Source: Candidatus Treponema faecavium (GTDB lineage: Bacteria; Spirochaetota; Spirochaetia; Treponematales; Treponemataceae). Taken from it: a stretch of 24,075 nucleotides of DNA. The first letter of the stretch is position 1. Every line of letters starts with the position of its first letter. The position numbers and the translations under genes were made by a program. This document shows positions 14,740 through 22,776 of the stretch, piece after piece. The notes under the pieces are model-generated. The model had not been told where the DNA came from. It saw only the letters and a list, made by a program, of their open reading frames with translations, and ran no database searches. The stretch lies in NCBI GenBank assembly GCA_019113455.1, contig DXHG01000175.1, positions 1 through 24,075 on the forward strand, written 5' to 3'.

Positions 14740-15976
14740 TAATTACGGAGATTCTGACGTAAACGTTATTGTAAGAAAATCATTCGATCAATGTATAGAA
14801 GCGCTGCGCAATATGTACGGCGCAGGCGGCTATCATGTTATTAACCAGCGGATTTTGCCGGGAAATTTATTCAGACGGGATCAGGTGGAGATTACATACA
14901 TCATTCGTCAGCGGCAGCCTGAAAAAACGATGTTTTCCGCCGCTGATTTTGATCGTGAGCGTAATAAGATCCTTGCAGATGCGGCAAAAAGCGTGAATCC
15001 GCAGATTTTAAAAATGGAAAAAACGCTTGCGGAAATTTCGCAGAAAATCTCAGATATTTCATTGGCAGAGCAGAATGTTCATCCTGTTATTGCTGAAATC
15101 GATGAGTTCCTGGATATAAATGAGTTTACTTCTGCATACCGCAAGCGAGTTGAAGATCGTATAACACGCGAATTTAGCCTGGCAGAGCTTGATGACAAAG
15201 AAAAAGTAACGGAAAGCGTGCTTACGTGGATTTGTGAAGATTTAAGTTTTTCCGATACGGAGATAGAAGAACCACGGCGGCCAAAAGTGATTATTTTGGT
15301 TGGACCTACCGGCGTTGGAAAGACGACTACTATTGCTAAACTCGCTGCAAAATATCTGATGGGCAGCCGCGCTTCCGGAGAAAAAATCCCGTGCATACGG
15401 CTGGTAACGATAGACAGATTTCGTGTTGCTGCGAAGGAGCAGATTGATCGGTACGCGCAGGCTATGGGTATTCAGTCGTCTGCGGTAGATTCTGCATCGG
15501 ATATTTGTGAGATTATTGAAAACAATAAGGACCGGCTTGATGTATTGCTGGTTGATACTATCGGGTACAGCCCCAATGACTATGAAAACATAGCAAAAAT
15601 GAAAAAAATATTATCTATTAAAAACTGTGTAACTGAAATTTATTTGGCCATATCTGCATCCGCGAAAGCAAACGATCTGCGTACCATTATGAAGAACTAT
15701 GAAGTTTTTAATTATTCTTCTATTATAATTACTAAATATGATGAGACGGAGCATATCGGCAATGTAATCAGTATTCTTCAGGAAAGAAATATCCCCGTTT
15801 CGTATATTACGTGCGGGCAGCAGGTTCCTCGTGATATACGCCGTGCCGATGTATTTTCTTTTCTTGAAAAGCTGACAGATATTGGCGTTGATAAAGAATT
15901 ATTGAAATTAAAGTTTGCAAAAGAAGAAAACTATACAGAAGGGATTATTGCGTATGATGGAAGATCAGGCAGCTGA
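14732..15976 (+). CDS. flhF: flagellar SRP-like GTPase FlhF
   Basis: The product is a 414-residue SRP-type GTPase that sets flagellar position and number. The B domain is N-terminal and variable (1-120), and the NG domain follows. Nucleotide motifs are G1 GPTGVGKTT (191-199), the RLVTIDRFRVAAKEQ region (223-237), G3 DTIG (275-278) and G4 TKYD (334-337). Its partner FlhG is encoded immediately downstream with overlapping reading frames. GGGAGA lies 6 nt before the ATG inside flhA. Assignment is secure. Confidence 0.95.
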   Translation: MSNNYGDSDVNVIVRKSFDQCIEALRNMYGAGGYHVINQRILPGNLFRRDQVEITYIIRQRQPEKTMFSAADFDRERNKILADAAKSVNPQILKMEKTLAEISQKISDISLAEQNVHPVIAEIDEFLDINEFTSAYRKRVEDRITREFSLAELDDKEKVTESVLTWICEDLSFSDTEIEEPRRPKVIILVGPTGVGKTTTIAKLAAKYLMGSRASGEKIPCIRLVTIDRFRVAAKEQIDRYAQAMGIQSSAVDSASDICEIIENNKDRLDVLLVDTIGYSPNDYENIAKMKKILSIKNCVTEIYLAISASAKANDLRTIMKNYEVFNYSSIIITKYDETEHIGNVISILQERNIPVSYITCGQQVPRDIRRADVFSFLEKLTDIGVDKELLKLKFAKEENYTEGIIAYDGRSGS

Positions 15977-16829
15977 ACTGCGTACACTCATGAAGAACAA
16001 TGCGCCGTGGCGAACGGATCGGGGTGCGAATCATAAAACAAGAATTATTGCCATCACAAGCGGAAAAGGAGGAGTCGGCAAGACGAATATTGCCGTCAAT
16101 ATGGCTATTGCATATGCTCAGTTAGGAAAAAAGGTTATCCTGATTGACGGTGATCTCGGCATGGCTAACGTGAATATTCTGTTGAATATGGTTCCAAACT
16201 ATAATCTGCTGCATGTGATAAACCGGCAAAAAAAAATGTCTGAAATCATTCAGAATACGGAGTTCGGCATTAAATTTATTGCCGGTGCTAACGGTTTTTC
16301 CCGCATTGCAAATCTTTCTGACGAAGAGCTGTCATACTTTTCGGAAGAGTTTAGTATGCTTGGCGATGCGGATATTATCATTATCGACACGGGGGCAGGC
16401 ATTTCTAATAATGTGCTGCAATTTGTGTCTTCCGCTGATGAAGTATATGTCGTTACGACGCCTGAACCGACTGCGATAACTGATGCGTACGGCATTATAA
16501 AAATTATTTCTACTGAGTTTGTGAGCAGGGAAATCAATTTAAAACTGATTGTTAACCGTGTTCATTCTGCTGATGAGGGAAGGCGTATTGCCGAGCGTAT
16601 TATGACTATTGTCGGGCAATTTTTAAATTATAAAGTTGAATATCTGGGATTTATTTATGACGATCCAACAGTAATGTCTTCTGTTATCCGGCAAAAGCCG
16701 TTTATGGTGGTAAGCCCGTCTTCAAAGCCTGCTATATGTATAAAGCATATTATCGGAAAGATTGAAAAAACTGAAATACAGGGGCAGACCGGTGTATCGC
16801 GCTTTCTGAAAAAGATTTTAGGCAAATAA
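15954..16829 (+). CDS. flhG: flagellar number regulator FlhG (FleN/YlxH), MinD-like ATPase
   Basis: The product is a 291-residue MinD/ParA-type ATPase that stimulates FlhF and limits flagellar number. The deviant Walker A is SGKGGVGKT (36-44). Walker B-like IIIIDTGAGIS follows at about 142-152. The N-terminal DQAAELR (4-10) matches the DQAxxLR activator helix known to bind FlhF. The C-terminal amphipathic segment (SRFLKKILG) fits a MinD-type membrane-targeting sequence. ATG 15954 was chosen (ATG 15957 is adjacent), with AGAAGGGA at 15937-15944; an upstream ATG at 15915 lies deep in flhF. The start overlaps the flhF end by 23 bp. An A9 run lies in the coding sequence at 16228-16236. Confidence 0.92.
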   Translation: MMEDQAAELRTLMKNNAPWRTDRGANHKTRIIAITSGKGGVGKTNIAVNMAIAYAQLGKKVILIDGDLGMANVNILLNMVPNYNLLHVINRQKKMSEIIQNTEFGIKFIAGANGFSRIANLSDEELSYFSEEFSMLGDADIIIIDTGAGISNNVLQFVSSADEVYVVTTPEPTAITDAYGIIKIISTEFVSREINLKLIVNRVHSADEGRRIAERIMTIVGQFLNYKVEYLGFIYDDPTVMSSVIRQKPFMVVSPSSKPAICIKHIIGKIEKTEIQGQTGVSRFLKKILGK

Positions 16830-16862
16830 CTCATGTGTCTTATGTATCATTTCAATTGTTTG

Positions 16863-16871
16863 TGGTATACT
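16863..16871 (+). promoter_or_regulatory. extended -10 promoter candidate in the flhG downstream gap
   Basis: TG-G-TATACT (16863-16871) is a strong extended -10. The -35 region is poor. It lies 34 bp after the flhG stop, in the largest spacer in the second half of the operon. Confidence 0.35.
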
Positions 16872-16899
16872 TTTCAATAAGAAAGACTTATGGGGCAAC

Positions 16900-16928
16900 T
16901 TGACCAGAACTATTTTTTATCTTATGCT
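16900..16928 (+). promoter_or_regulatory. sigma-70 promoter upstream of the fliA sub-operon
   Basis: TTGACC (16900-16905), a 17-bp spacer and TATGCT (16923-16928). Transcription would begin near 16935, just before the GGAGGA ribosome binding site (16938-16943) of the next gene. This is a plausible internal promoter for the membrane-protein, fliA and fapA genes, independent of the flbD promoter. Confidence 0.5.
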
Positions 16929-16951
16929 AGACACCACGGAGGATATACTAT

Positions 16952-17647
16952 ATGTTTAATCCGAAAGTTCTCATTGTAACCGCAGCTGTCGGGTTTGTTT
17001 TATCCTTCCTAGCAGGAATAGTGTCTGGTGTTGCATTCGGCTATATATTGCTGCGCGCGTGTATATCGGCAATTGTTTTGGGCGGGCTTGCGGCTGCAAT
17101 ATCTTATATTTCACAAAGATTTTTGGATGTATCTGGCGCGGCGCTGGCGCAGCAGGATACGGCTGCGCCAGGGAGTGCTGTTGACATTACGGTAACGGAC
17201 GAAGCCTTGCCTGAAGAAACCGGCGCTCCTGAGTTTTATGTGTCAAATCCGGGCGAATTTAACAACAATACACAGTCGGCGGCGAATACATTTAAGCCGT
17301 CTTCATTAACAAGTGTTGCACAGTCTGTTGCTGCAAAGGCCGATGTTCAGCCGGCTGCAGCTGCCTCGGAGAAACCGCAACTGCAGCAGGAAGCGGCTGC
17401 TGCTGAAAGTAAACCTGCTGATGAGCCGGCAGGTTCAGAATCATCTGCGAGTTTGTTTGATGAATTACCGGATATGGATAATTTTATTTCCGGCAGCGAC
17501 AGCGATTCTGTATCTGCTGCTGCAAGCACTGAGGCTTCGCCTAATTTGATATATGAATCGAATCGGACAGTACCGGGGCAGCATGGGGATATGCAAGATT
17601 CTCAAGTTTTAGCGCAGGCGCTGCGTACTATGATGTCCCGCGATTAG
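16952..17647 (+). CDS. hypothetical membrane protein between flhG and fliA
   Basis: I do not recognise a named family. The 231-residue product starts with two closely spaced hydrophobic helices (about 5-32 and 35-58). The rest is a long soluble part rich in Ala, Ser, Glu, Pro and Gln (about 65-195), which looks disordered. The last 25 residues (QDSQVLAQALRTMMSRD) look like an ordered helix and may be a binding tail. GGAGGA lies 8 nt before the ATG, with a good promoter upstream. Its place between flhG and fliA, in frame with the operon direction and 33 bp from fliA, suggests a flagellar accessory role, but this is only context. Confidence 0.75.
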   Translation: MFNPKVLIVTAAVGFVLSFLAGIVSGVAFGYILLRACISAIVLGGLAAAISYISQRFLDVSGAALAQQDTAAPGSAVDITVTDEALPEETGAPEFYVSNPGEFNNNTQSAANTFKPSSLTSVAQSVAAKADVQPAAAASEKPQLQQEAAAAESKPADEPAGSESSASLFDELPDMDNFISGSDSDSVSAAASTEASPNLIYESNRTVPGQHGDMQDSQVLAQALRTMMSRD

Positions 17648-17680
17648 CGGCAGCAGACTTGAGAATAAGGGTGTGGAGAA

Positions 17681-18469
17681 ATGGCAAAATCTGTTTTTGA
17701 TGAAAAGTCCGAAGATGAGCTCTGGATAGAATTCCGTAAAACAAAATCTCCTGCTTTGCGGGATGCGTTTATCAGACAATATATGCCTCTGGTAAAGTAT
17801 GTTGTTGGTAAGATTTCGCCAAGTATGCCAAGCAGTGTTGAATTTGATGATCTGGTTGGCTTTGGACAGTTTGGTTTATTGGATGCGATAAACCGCTACG
17901 ATCCCGAACGGAACGTAAAGTTTAAAACCTATGCGGTAACGCGCATCAGGGGCGCTATTTTTGATGAACTGCGTCAGCTTGACTGGGTTCCGCGGTCTGT
18001 ACGGCAAAAGTCTCGGGAAATTGAGAACGCAATAGTAAAACTGGAATCAAAATTGGGGCGGCCTGCAACAGACGCCGAGATTGCCGAATCTATGGGAATC
18101 AGTGAAGCTGATTTTCAGCAGACGGTAATGAAAGTGTCTTTGACTAACGTGCTTTCGCTCAATGATGTTTGGCATTCAGGAGATGATGCCGATCATATAT
18201 CGATTGGAGACAGTATAGAAGCCCCGTCAAGTTTGAATCCGGATGTTATTGTTGAACGCGAAGAAATCCGCCGTGTTATTACAGAAGCGATAAATGAATT
18301 GCCGGAACGGGAACGAATGGTTCTTGTCTTATATTATCATGAAGATCTCACTTTTAAAGAAATAGGGCAGGTGTTGGATGTCAGTGAGTCGCGTATTTCC
18401 CAGCTGCATACAAAAGCAAATTTACGTCTGCGGGCAAAGCTGACTAATATTCGTAAAGGCATTATGTAG
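17681..18469 (+). CDS. fliA: flagellar sigma factor FliA (sigma-28, WhiG/SigD type)
   Basis: The product is a 262-residue sigma factor for late flagellar genes. Region 2 (about 10-90) includes RQYMPLVKYVVGKI, FGLLDAINRYDP and FKTYAVTRIRGAIFDELRQLDWVPRSVR, the sigma-28 hallmark. Region 3 (about 95-165) has a helix-turn-helix, GRPATDAEIAESMGIS. Region 4 (about 205-255) has LPERERMVLVLYYHEDLTFKEIG and SRISQLHTKA. Length and motifs fit FliA/WhiG rather than general sigma-70. It may be expressed from the promoter at 16900 as well as from the distal operon promoter, which itself looks like a FliA target. No flgM is seen in the window. Confidence 0.95.
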   Translation: MAKSVFDEKSEDELWIEFRKTKSPALRDAFIRQYMPLVKYVVGKISPSMPSSVEFDDLVGFGQFGLLDAINRYDPERNVKFKTYAVTRIRGAIFDELRQLDWVPRSVRQKSREIENAIVKLESKLGRPATDAEIAESMGISEADFQQTVMKVSLTNVLSLNDVWHSGDDADHISIGDSIEAPSSLNPDVIVEREEIRRVITEAINELPERERMVLVLYYHEDLTFKEIGQVLDVSESRISQLHTKANLRLRAKLTNIRKGIM

Positions 18470-18477
18470 GATTAAAA

Positions 18478-20451
18478 ATGGTTAATTTGAATCGTATTCG
18501 GGAAGATTTGCGCAATCAGTTAGAGACCGACAGTTCTCTGCACAGTGTTGAAGTGCGGGCGGATACGCTTGATGAGGCGCTTGCTGACGCGGCCGTACAG
18601 TTAGAAACAAAAGTTGCTAATCTGGAGTATGAAATTATAGAGCGCGGTTCAAATGGTTTTTTAGGATTGGCAAAAAAGATCTGGGTCGTCCGTGTGTATC
18701 AGAATCCGGATACGGTAAAAAAAGTTATTGCCAAACAGGCTGATATGCCCGAGTCTGTGCATGAAGAATTGGGTCATACGGAAGAAGTAAACAGGGACGG
18801 CGTATTTTATATACACAATTTTGGTTCTAATGTGTATTTGAAAGTAGTTCCGCCGGTTGGTTCCGGTTCTCTGGTTCAGTTAAATGATGTATTGCTTGCC
18901 CTGAAACGGCCTGATATAAAGTCGCTTGATGAGGCTGCGGTAGCGACTTGTGTGGAGAAGGGAACTGACGGAGAATATGCGGAAGTTGCGATATTTGATC
19001 ACAACGCATCTGCAGATGCGACGTTTGTCATAGAAATTTCTCCTGATGAAATGGAAGCATCTATCATTGCGACCAGTCCGTATCCGCAGGGGGCCGAAAT
19101 CTCCGCTGAGGCGATAACGGCTGCGCTGCAGACACAGGGCGTTGTAGTTGGCGTCGATACTGAAAAAATAGCAGCGTTCGTTGATTCGCCTGTGTATAAT
19201 GTGCCGTATGTTGTTGCGGAGGGCGTTAAGCCTGTTGACGGGCGCGACGCCTATATTGCGTATAACTTTGAAACAGACCGCTCCAAGCTGCGGGTAAAAG
19301 AAGCGGCAAACGGGCAGGTTAACTTTAAGGAACTGAACCTTATTCAGAATGTAGTAAAAGGCCAGCCGCTCGCACAAAAGATGCCTGCGGAACGCGGAAA
19401 AAACGGAAAGACATTATTCGGTAAATTCCTTGAGTCAAAGAACGGAAAAGACATACCGCTCCCGCTTGGTAAAAATGTGTCTGTTGACATTGACGGTTCC
19501 ACTATTATTGCAGATACAAATGGACAGGTGCTGCTTGTCGGCAATAAGATCAATGTAGAACCCATTATGGAAGTTGACGGCGTTTCGATTAAGACCGGCA
19601 ACATTAAGTTCTTAGGCACCGTCATCGTAAAAGGGAACGTTGACGACGGGTTTGAAATTAAAGCGTCGGGCAATATCGAAGTGTATGGCACGGTCGGCAG
19701 CTGCAAGCTCGAAGCGGACGGAGACATTATTGTATCGCTTGGCATTATGGGCCGCGATACCGGCACGATAACGGCCGGCAAATCGCTGTGGGCAAAGTTC
19801 ATTCAGAACACAAGCGTTGAAGTGAAAGAATTTGTAATTGTTACCGACAGTATTGTCAATTCTCACGTCATTGCTAACCGCAAGATACTCCTGCAGGGAA
19901 AACGCGCGCAAATTATCGGCGGTCATTTATTCGCGACCGAAGAAATTGTTGCAAAAGCCATTGGCAGCATGGGCGGCGGAAGCGAAACGATTCTTGAGGT
20001 TGGCTACGACCCGCTTGCAAAGCGCCAGCTTGACCAGCAGGTTGAAACGCAAACGGCATTGGTCAAAGAGCTTGATGAAGTCGAAGTGAATATTCAAACG
20101 CTTGAAAACAATAAGAAAATACGCCGTGTGCTTTCTCAGGAAAAAGAAGAAAGCCTGCTGCAGCTGCAAACGCGGAAAAACGAGATACTTGACGAGAATG
20201 AAAAACTTACCAATAGTATCCATGAACTGCAGAAATACCTGCGCGATTTAAAAGTTATCGGACGTGTTTCTGCATCCGGTACGGTGTATGCCGGCGTGAA
20301 GATATTTGTCCGTGATGTTAAAGACGAGATTCGCACCGACGTCAAGAATGTAACGTTTTATTACGAGAACGGATTTGTGCGCCGCGGAAAATACGAAGCT
20401 CCCAATCTGGAAGATGTAAAGAGAGTTCCTGATGGCTATTCAACCAATTGA
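18478..20451 (+). CDS. fapA: FapA (DUF342) family protein with N-terminal Jag_N-like domain
   Basis: The product is a 657-residue protein. The N-terminal part (about 24-75) resembles the Jag_N domain: RADTLDEALADAAVQLETK, then IIERGSNGFLGLAKK and VVRVY. The middle (about 180-500) is the FapA/DUF342 beta-helix: VEPIMEVDGVSIKTGNIKF and successive strands such as VIVKGNVDDGFEI and IEVYGTVGSCKLEADGDII. A coiled coil follows (about 515-595), then more beta strands at the end. FapA proteins accompany flagellar genes and are linked to polar placement or assembly in some bacteria; the exact role here is unknown. It follows fliA by 8 bp and overlaps the next gene by 20 bp. Confidence 0.85.
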   Translation: MVNLNRIREDLRNQLETDSSLHSVEVRADTLDEALADAAVQLETKVANLEYEIIERGSNGFLGLAKKIWVVRVYQNPDTVKKVIAKQADMPESVHEELGHTEEVNRDGVFYIHNFGSNVYLKVVPPVGSGSLVQLNDVLLALKRPDIKSLDEAAVATCVEKGTDGEYAEVAIFDHNASADATFVIEISPDEMEASIIATSPYPQGAEISAEAITAALQTQGVVVGVDTEKIAAFVDSPVYNVPYVVAEGVKPVDGRDAYIAYNFETDRSKLRVKEAANGQVNFKELNLIQNVVKGQPLAQKMPAERGKNGKTLFGKFLESKNGKDIPLPLGKNVSVDIDGSTIIADTNGQVLLVGNKINVEPIMEVDGVSIKTGNIKFLGTVIVKGNVDDGFEIKASGNIEVYGTVGSCKLEADGDIIVSLGIMGRDTGTITAGKSLWAKFIQNTSVEVKEFVIVTDSIVNSHVIANRKILLQGKRAQIIGGHLFATEEIVAKAIGSMGGGSETILEVGYDPLAKRQLDQQVETQTALVKELDEVEVNIQTLENNKKIRRVLSQEKEESLLQLQTRKNEILDENEKLTNSIHELQKYLRDLKVIGRVSASGTVYAGVKIFVRDVKDEIRTDVKNVTFYYENGFVRRGKYEAPNLEDVKRVPDGYSTN

Positions 20452-20767
20452 TCTGCAAGTTTTATATACGCAGCTGGAAAATGTATCCAAGACGGTTGCA
20501 GCGCAGCAGCAGGGAGCGCAGCTGACAAGCGCGATTCAGCAGGACGAGCACGGCAAGCGGCTTGCGGAAAAGAGTACGATTGTTCAAAAAACATCGGAAA
20601 CCGAAGAAGAAGTTGCAATTATTAAAGACCATCAGGATGCAAAGAATACGCCTTCGTTTGCTGGTGAAAAAGAGCAGCATACCGACGAGCAGCCTGAACC
20701 GCAGAAACCTGCGTTTGAATATGTTTCTGATCCGGAGCTGGGACAGCATATTGATGTAAGCGGATAG
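20432..20767 (+). CDS. small hypothetical protein of the flagellar operon tail
   Basis: The product is a 111-residue, hydrophilic, Gln/Glu-rich protein with no membrane segment. The N-terminal MAIQPIDLQVLYTQLENVSK looks like a conserved helix. The middle is charged and probably disordered, and the C-terminus FEYVSDPELGQHIDVSG looks ordered. I recall small proteins beginning with a similar IQPIDLQ motif near sigma-28 genes in other flagellated bacteria, but cannot verify this. The start overlaps the fapA end by 20 bp, so translation is probably coupled. It lies between FapA and the SwrB-like protein. No function is assigned. Confidence 0.7.
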   Translation: MAIQPIDLQVLYTQLENVSKTVAAQQQGAQLTSAIQQDEHGKRLAEKSTIVQKTSETEEEVAIIKDHQDAKNTPSFAGEKEQHTDEQPEPQKPAFEYVSDPELGQHIDVSG

Positions 20768-20773
20768 TCTGGT

Positions 20774-21451
20774 ATGACGGTATTTGTTGTCTTATTAAGC
20801 TGCCTGAATATTGTGTTATGGGCAGTGCTGTTCAGCGTATTTAAAAAGAAGTGCTCTCCCGATGCTGTTTTGGAACAAATAAAAGATGAAGTAAATAAAC
20901 TGATTATTGATATAAGCCGGGAAACAGATAAAGACATCACGCTGCTGGAAGGCCGTATTCAGGGACTGCGTTCTCTCATGGAAGAAGCAGACAGGCGCAC
21001 AGCTCTTGCCGATAAAGAAGAATACAAACGTGCGCGCGGACAGGCTGTGCTTGATTTACTGCAGCCGCAGGCCAAGCCGGTAAATCGTGCGGCGCCGGCC
21101 GCTGCGCGTGCTGCCGCAGCGTATGCGGCAGAGTCAATTGCCATAGAAAAGCTGCAAACCCCTGCGCAGCCTGCCGCATCGGAACAGGGCGATTTATTTG
21201 TTGCGGCAGAAACCGCGCCGCCTGCTGCGGAAGAAGCCCCGTTTCCGCAGTTCCCTGAACAGCCGGCGCCCGATTTAACAGTGTCGTTCCCGTCTGTCTC
21301 TGTTTCGCCTGAGCCGATTGTCCCTAAAAAAGACATACGCACGCAGGTGCTTGATATGGCGTCAGACGGTTTTTCGCCCGATATCATTGCAGAAAAACTC
21401 TCTATTTCTGTAACAGAAGTAGAATTGTTTACCAATATGTACAGTCTCTAG
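20774..21451 (+). CDS. SwrB-like membrane protein with C-terminal helix-turn-helix-like domain (DUF6115 type)
   Basis: The product is a 225-residue protein with one N-terminal membrane helix (about 3-22) and a coiled-coil-like segment (about 28-75, ending in MEEADRRTALADKEEY). A long Ala/Pro/Glu linker (about 90-180) follows, then a C-terminal helix-turn-helix-like domain DIRTQVLDMASDGFSPDIIA...EKLSISVTEVELF. This architecture matches the SwrB/DUF6115 type, whose Bacillus member follows sigD and stimulates FliP-dependent export. Sequence identity to SwrB is not obvious, so this is architecture plus context. It is the last gene of the operon, 6 bp after the small protein, and is followed by a terminator. 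Confidence 0.7.
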   Translation: MTVFVVLLSCLNIVLWAVLFSVFKKKCSPDAVLEQIKDEVNKLIIDISRETDKDITLLEGRIQGLRSLMEEADRRTALADKEEYKRARGQAVLDLLQPQAKPVNRAAPAAARAAAAYAAESIAIEKLQTPAQPAASEQGDLFVAAETAPPAAEEAPFPQFPEQPAPDLTVSFPSVSVSPEPIVPKKDIRTQVLDMASDGFSPDIIAEKLSISVTEVELFTNMYSL

Positions 21452-21479
21452 CACCCCGCATTGCAGGGCTGCGCTTTTT
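21451..21479 (+). terminator. Rho-independent terminator of the flagellar operon
   Basis: GCACCCCGC (21451-21459) pairs with GCAGGGCTGC (21463-21472), with one mismatch and one bulge, and is followed by GCTTTTT (T5, 21475-21479). The stem begins at the stop codon of the SwrB-like gene. Confidence 0.6.
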
Positions 21480-21573
21480 GTAAAAACAGCATCTCCGCAC
21501 TTCATTGCACCGCGCAGCAGCTTTGCCGATATTGCCGGTAAAAACCTGCGCGATTGTTTTCCGCTGCATTGTA

Positions 21574-21601
21574 TTGTTTAATACCGTATCATTGTGATAA
21601 T
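21574..21601 (+). promoter_or_regulatory. promoter of the acyltransferase gene
   Basis: TTGTTT (21574-21579), a 16-bp spacer and GATAAT (21596-21601), preceded by TGT so that it reads as an extended -10. Transcription should start near 21608. The remainder of the gap 21480-21677 holds no gene. Confidence 0.45.
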
Positions 21602-21626
21602 ATAGGCTATTATTGATATATCTCTG

Positions 21627-21650
21627 CTGCCGGCACATTCCGCCGGACAG
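21627..21650 (+). other. hairpin in the 5' leader of the acyltransferase gene
   Basis: CTGCCGGC (21627-21634) pairs with GCCGG-A-CAG (21642-21650), an 8-bp stem with one bulged A and a 7-nt loop. It lies near the predicted 5' end of the mRNA and about 13 nt before the GGAAGGAG ribosome binding site. It may affect mRNA stability or translation. Confidence 0.4.
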
Positions 21651-21677
21651 ACGGGGTGTCGGAAGGAGAAATAATAT

Positions 21678-22651
21678 ATGACGCAGGCAAGTGAGTATAA
21701 AACAAAACTGCGCGGGCCAAACGCACGCATCGCATGGATAGACACGGCAAAACTTATCGGCATCTATCTGGTTATTTTGGGACACATACCGCTGAACCCT
21801 GAAGCGGAGATGCTCAACTGGTTTATATACGCGTTTCACATGCCGCTGTTTTTTCTGCTTTCAGGAGCGGTAACGTCAAGGCGCAGCATAACAGAAACCT
21901 GTGTGCGGTCCGTGCGTCAGCTCATTGTACCGTACGTGCTGTTTTATGCGGTGTCGTGGTTGTGGTGGTTTGCCGTCTCATTTCTGCGGCACCCAGAGCT
22001 GTTTGAACGCAGCGCCGTTGTCGCGGTGGGCAGGCCGCTTGCCGGTATGCTGATCGGCTGCGGCTTTAATACTGACTGGTCTGTTACGGTGAATGTGCCG
22101 CTGTGGTTTTTGTGCGGGCTTTTCTGGTGCCGTATGCTTGCTGCGGCAAGCGGCGCACTGCAGAAGCGGTTTGGCGGCAGGTTTCCGGTTGACGCAGCAG
22201 TTGCCGCGTGCTGCGTTATTGCAGCATACGTGCTGTGGCGGCTTGACCGGTTTCTGCCGTTTTCGCTTGGCGCGGCGTGCATGGCGTACCCGTTTTTTAT
22301 TGCCGGAGAACGGCTGCGGGCGCCGCTGGTGCGCGCGGGAACCCGTATAGCTAAGTACCCCCCCCCCGTCTTGTGCTTGCAGCGTGCGCCTGCATCGCCT
22401 GCTGCGCCGCGATTACGCTGCTCTGCACTGTTTTTAACGGCCGCATTGATACAAACGGCATAAATATAGGGAACAACATTGCGCTGTATTATATAGGCGG
22501 TTTTGCCGGAAGCGCGATGGTGATGCTTGCCGCGATGCTCGCGCCGCCGCTGGGCGGGCTTTGGCGGCTGCTTGCGGAAAACACGCTCACGGTACTGGCG
22601 CTGCACGCGTGTTTTTGCTTGATCTGCAGAATAAAAGAAAGTATCAATTAA
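21678..22651 (+). CDS. membrane acyltransferase (acyltransferase-3 family), frame broken at a C10 tract
   Basis: The product is an integral-membrane acyltransferase of the OafA/NolL-like family, which O-acylates sugars of surface polysaccharide or other glycans. Family motifs are RIAWIDTAKLIGIYLVILGH with the conserved His, FHMPLFFLLSG, and RQLIVPYVLFYAV, plus multiple membrane helices. In the given sequence the first frame runs from ATG 21678 (GGAAGGAG at 21661-21668), shifts at C10 (22358-22367), and stops at 22463 after 261 residues, the last 35 or so being out of frame. The proper continuation is in the other frame: VLAACACIACCAAITLL through ENTLTVLALH to a stop at 22649-22651. One added C, or two removed, would restore a protein of about 324 residues, which is normal for the family. 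Confidence 0.8.
22358..22367 (+). repeat. poly-C (C10) tract inside the acyltransferase gene
   Basis: Ten consecutive Cs follow CTAAGTA. This is the only homopolymer of this size made of G or C that I noticed in the window. It sits exactly where the two reading frames of the acyltransferase must be joined. C11 or C8 is ON; C10 as given is OFF. Confidence 0.9.
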
Positions 22652-22747
22652 ACAGCTATTTAGCGGATTTTCAAAAGAATCAGACTGTTTCATACCAATT
22701 ACATTTTCATAATCACTTTGAAATAATACAGGTGAGCGATACTGCTG

Positions 22748-22776
22748 TTGAAATCGCATATACCGGTTTTTATAAT
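22748..22776 (+). promoter_or_regulatory. strong sigma-70 promoter of the SH3-domain protein gene
   Basis: TTGAAA (22748-22753), a 17-bp spacer and a perfect TATAAT (22771-22776). The start near 22783 leaves a leader of about 105 nt to ATG 22888. The 236-bp gap 22652-22887 holds this promoter. An open frame across it (to 22839) has no start signal and is probably not a gene. Confidence 0.6.

Noticed and set aside
21525..21532. Second GCCGATAT (sigma-28 -10) upstream of the acyltransferase
   Set aside because: There is no TAAA-like -35 at the required 15-bp spacing.
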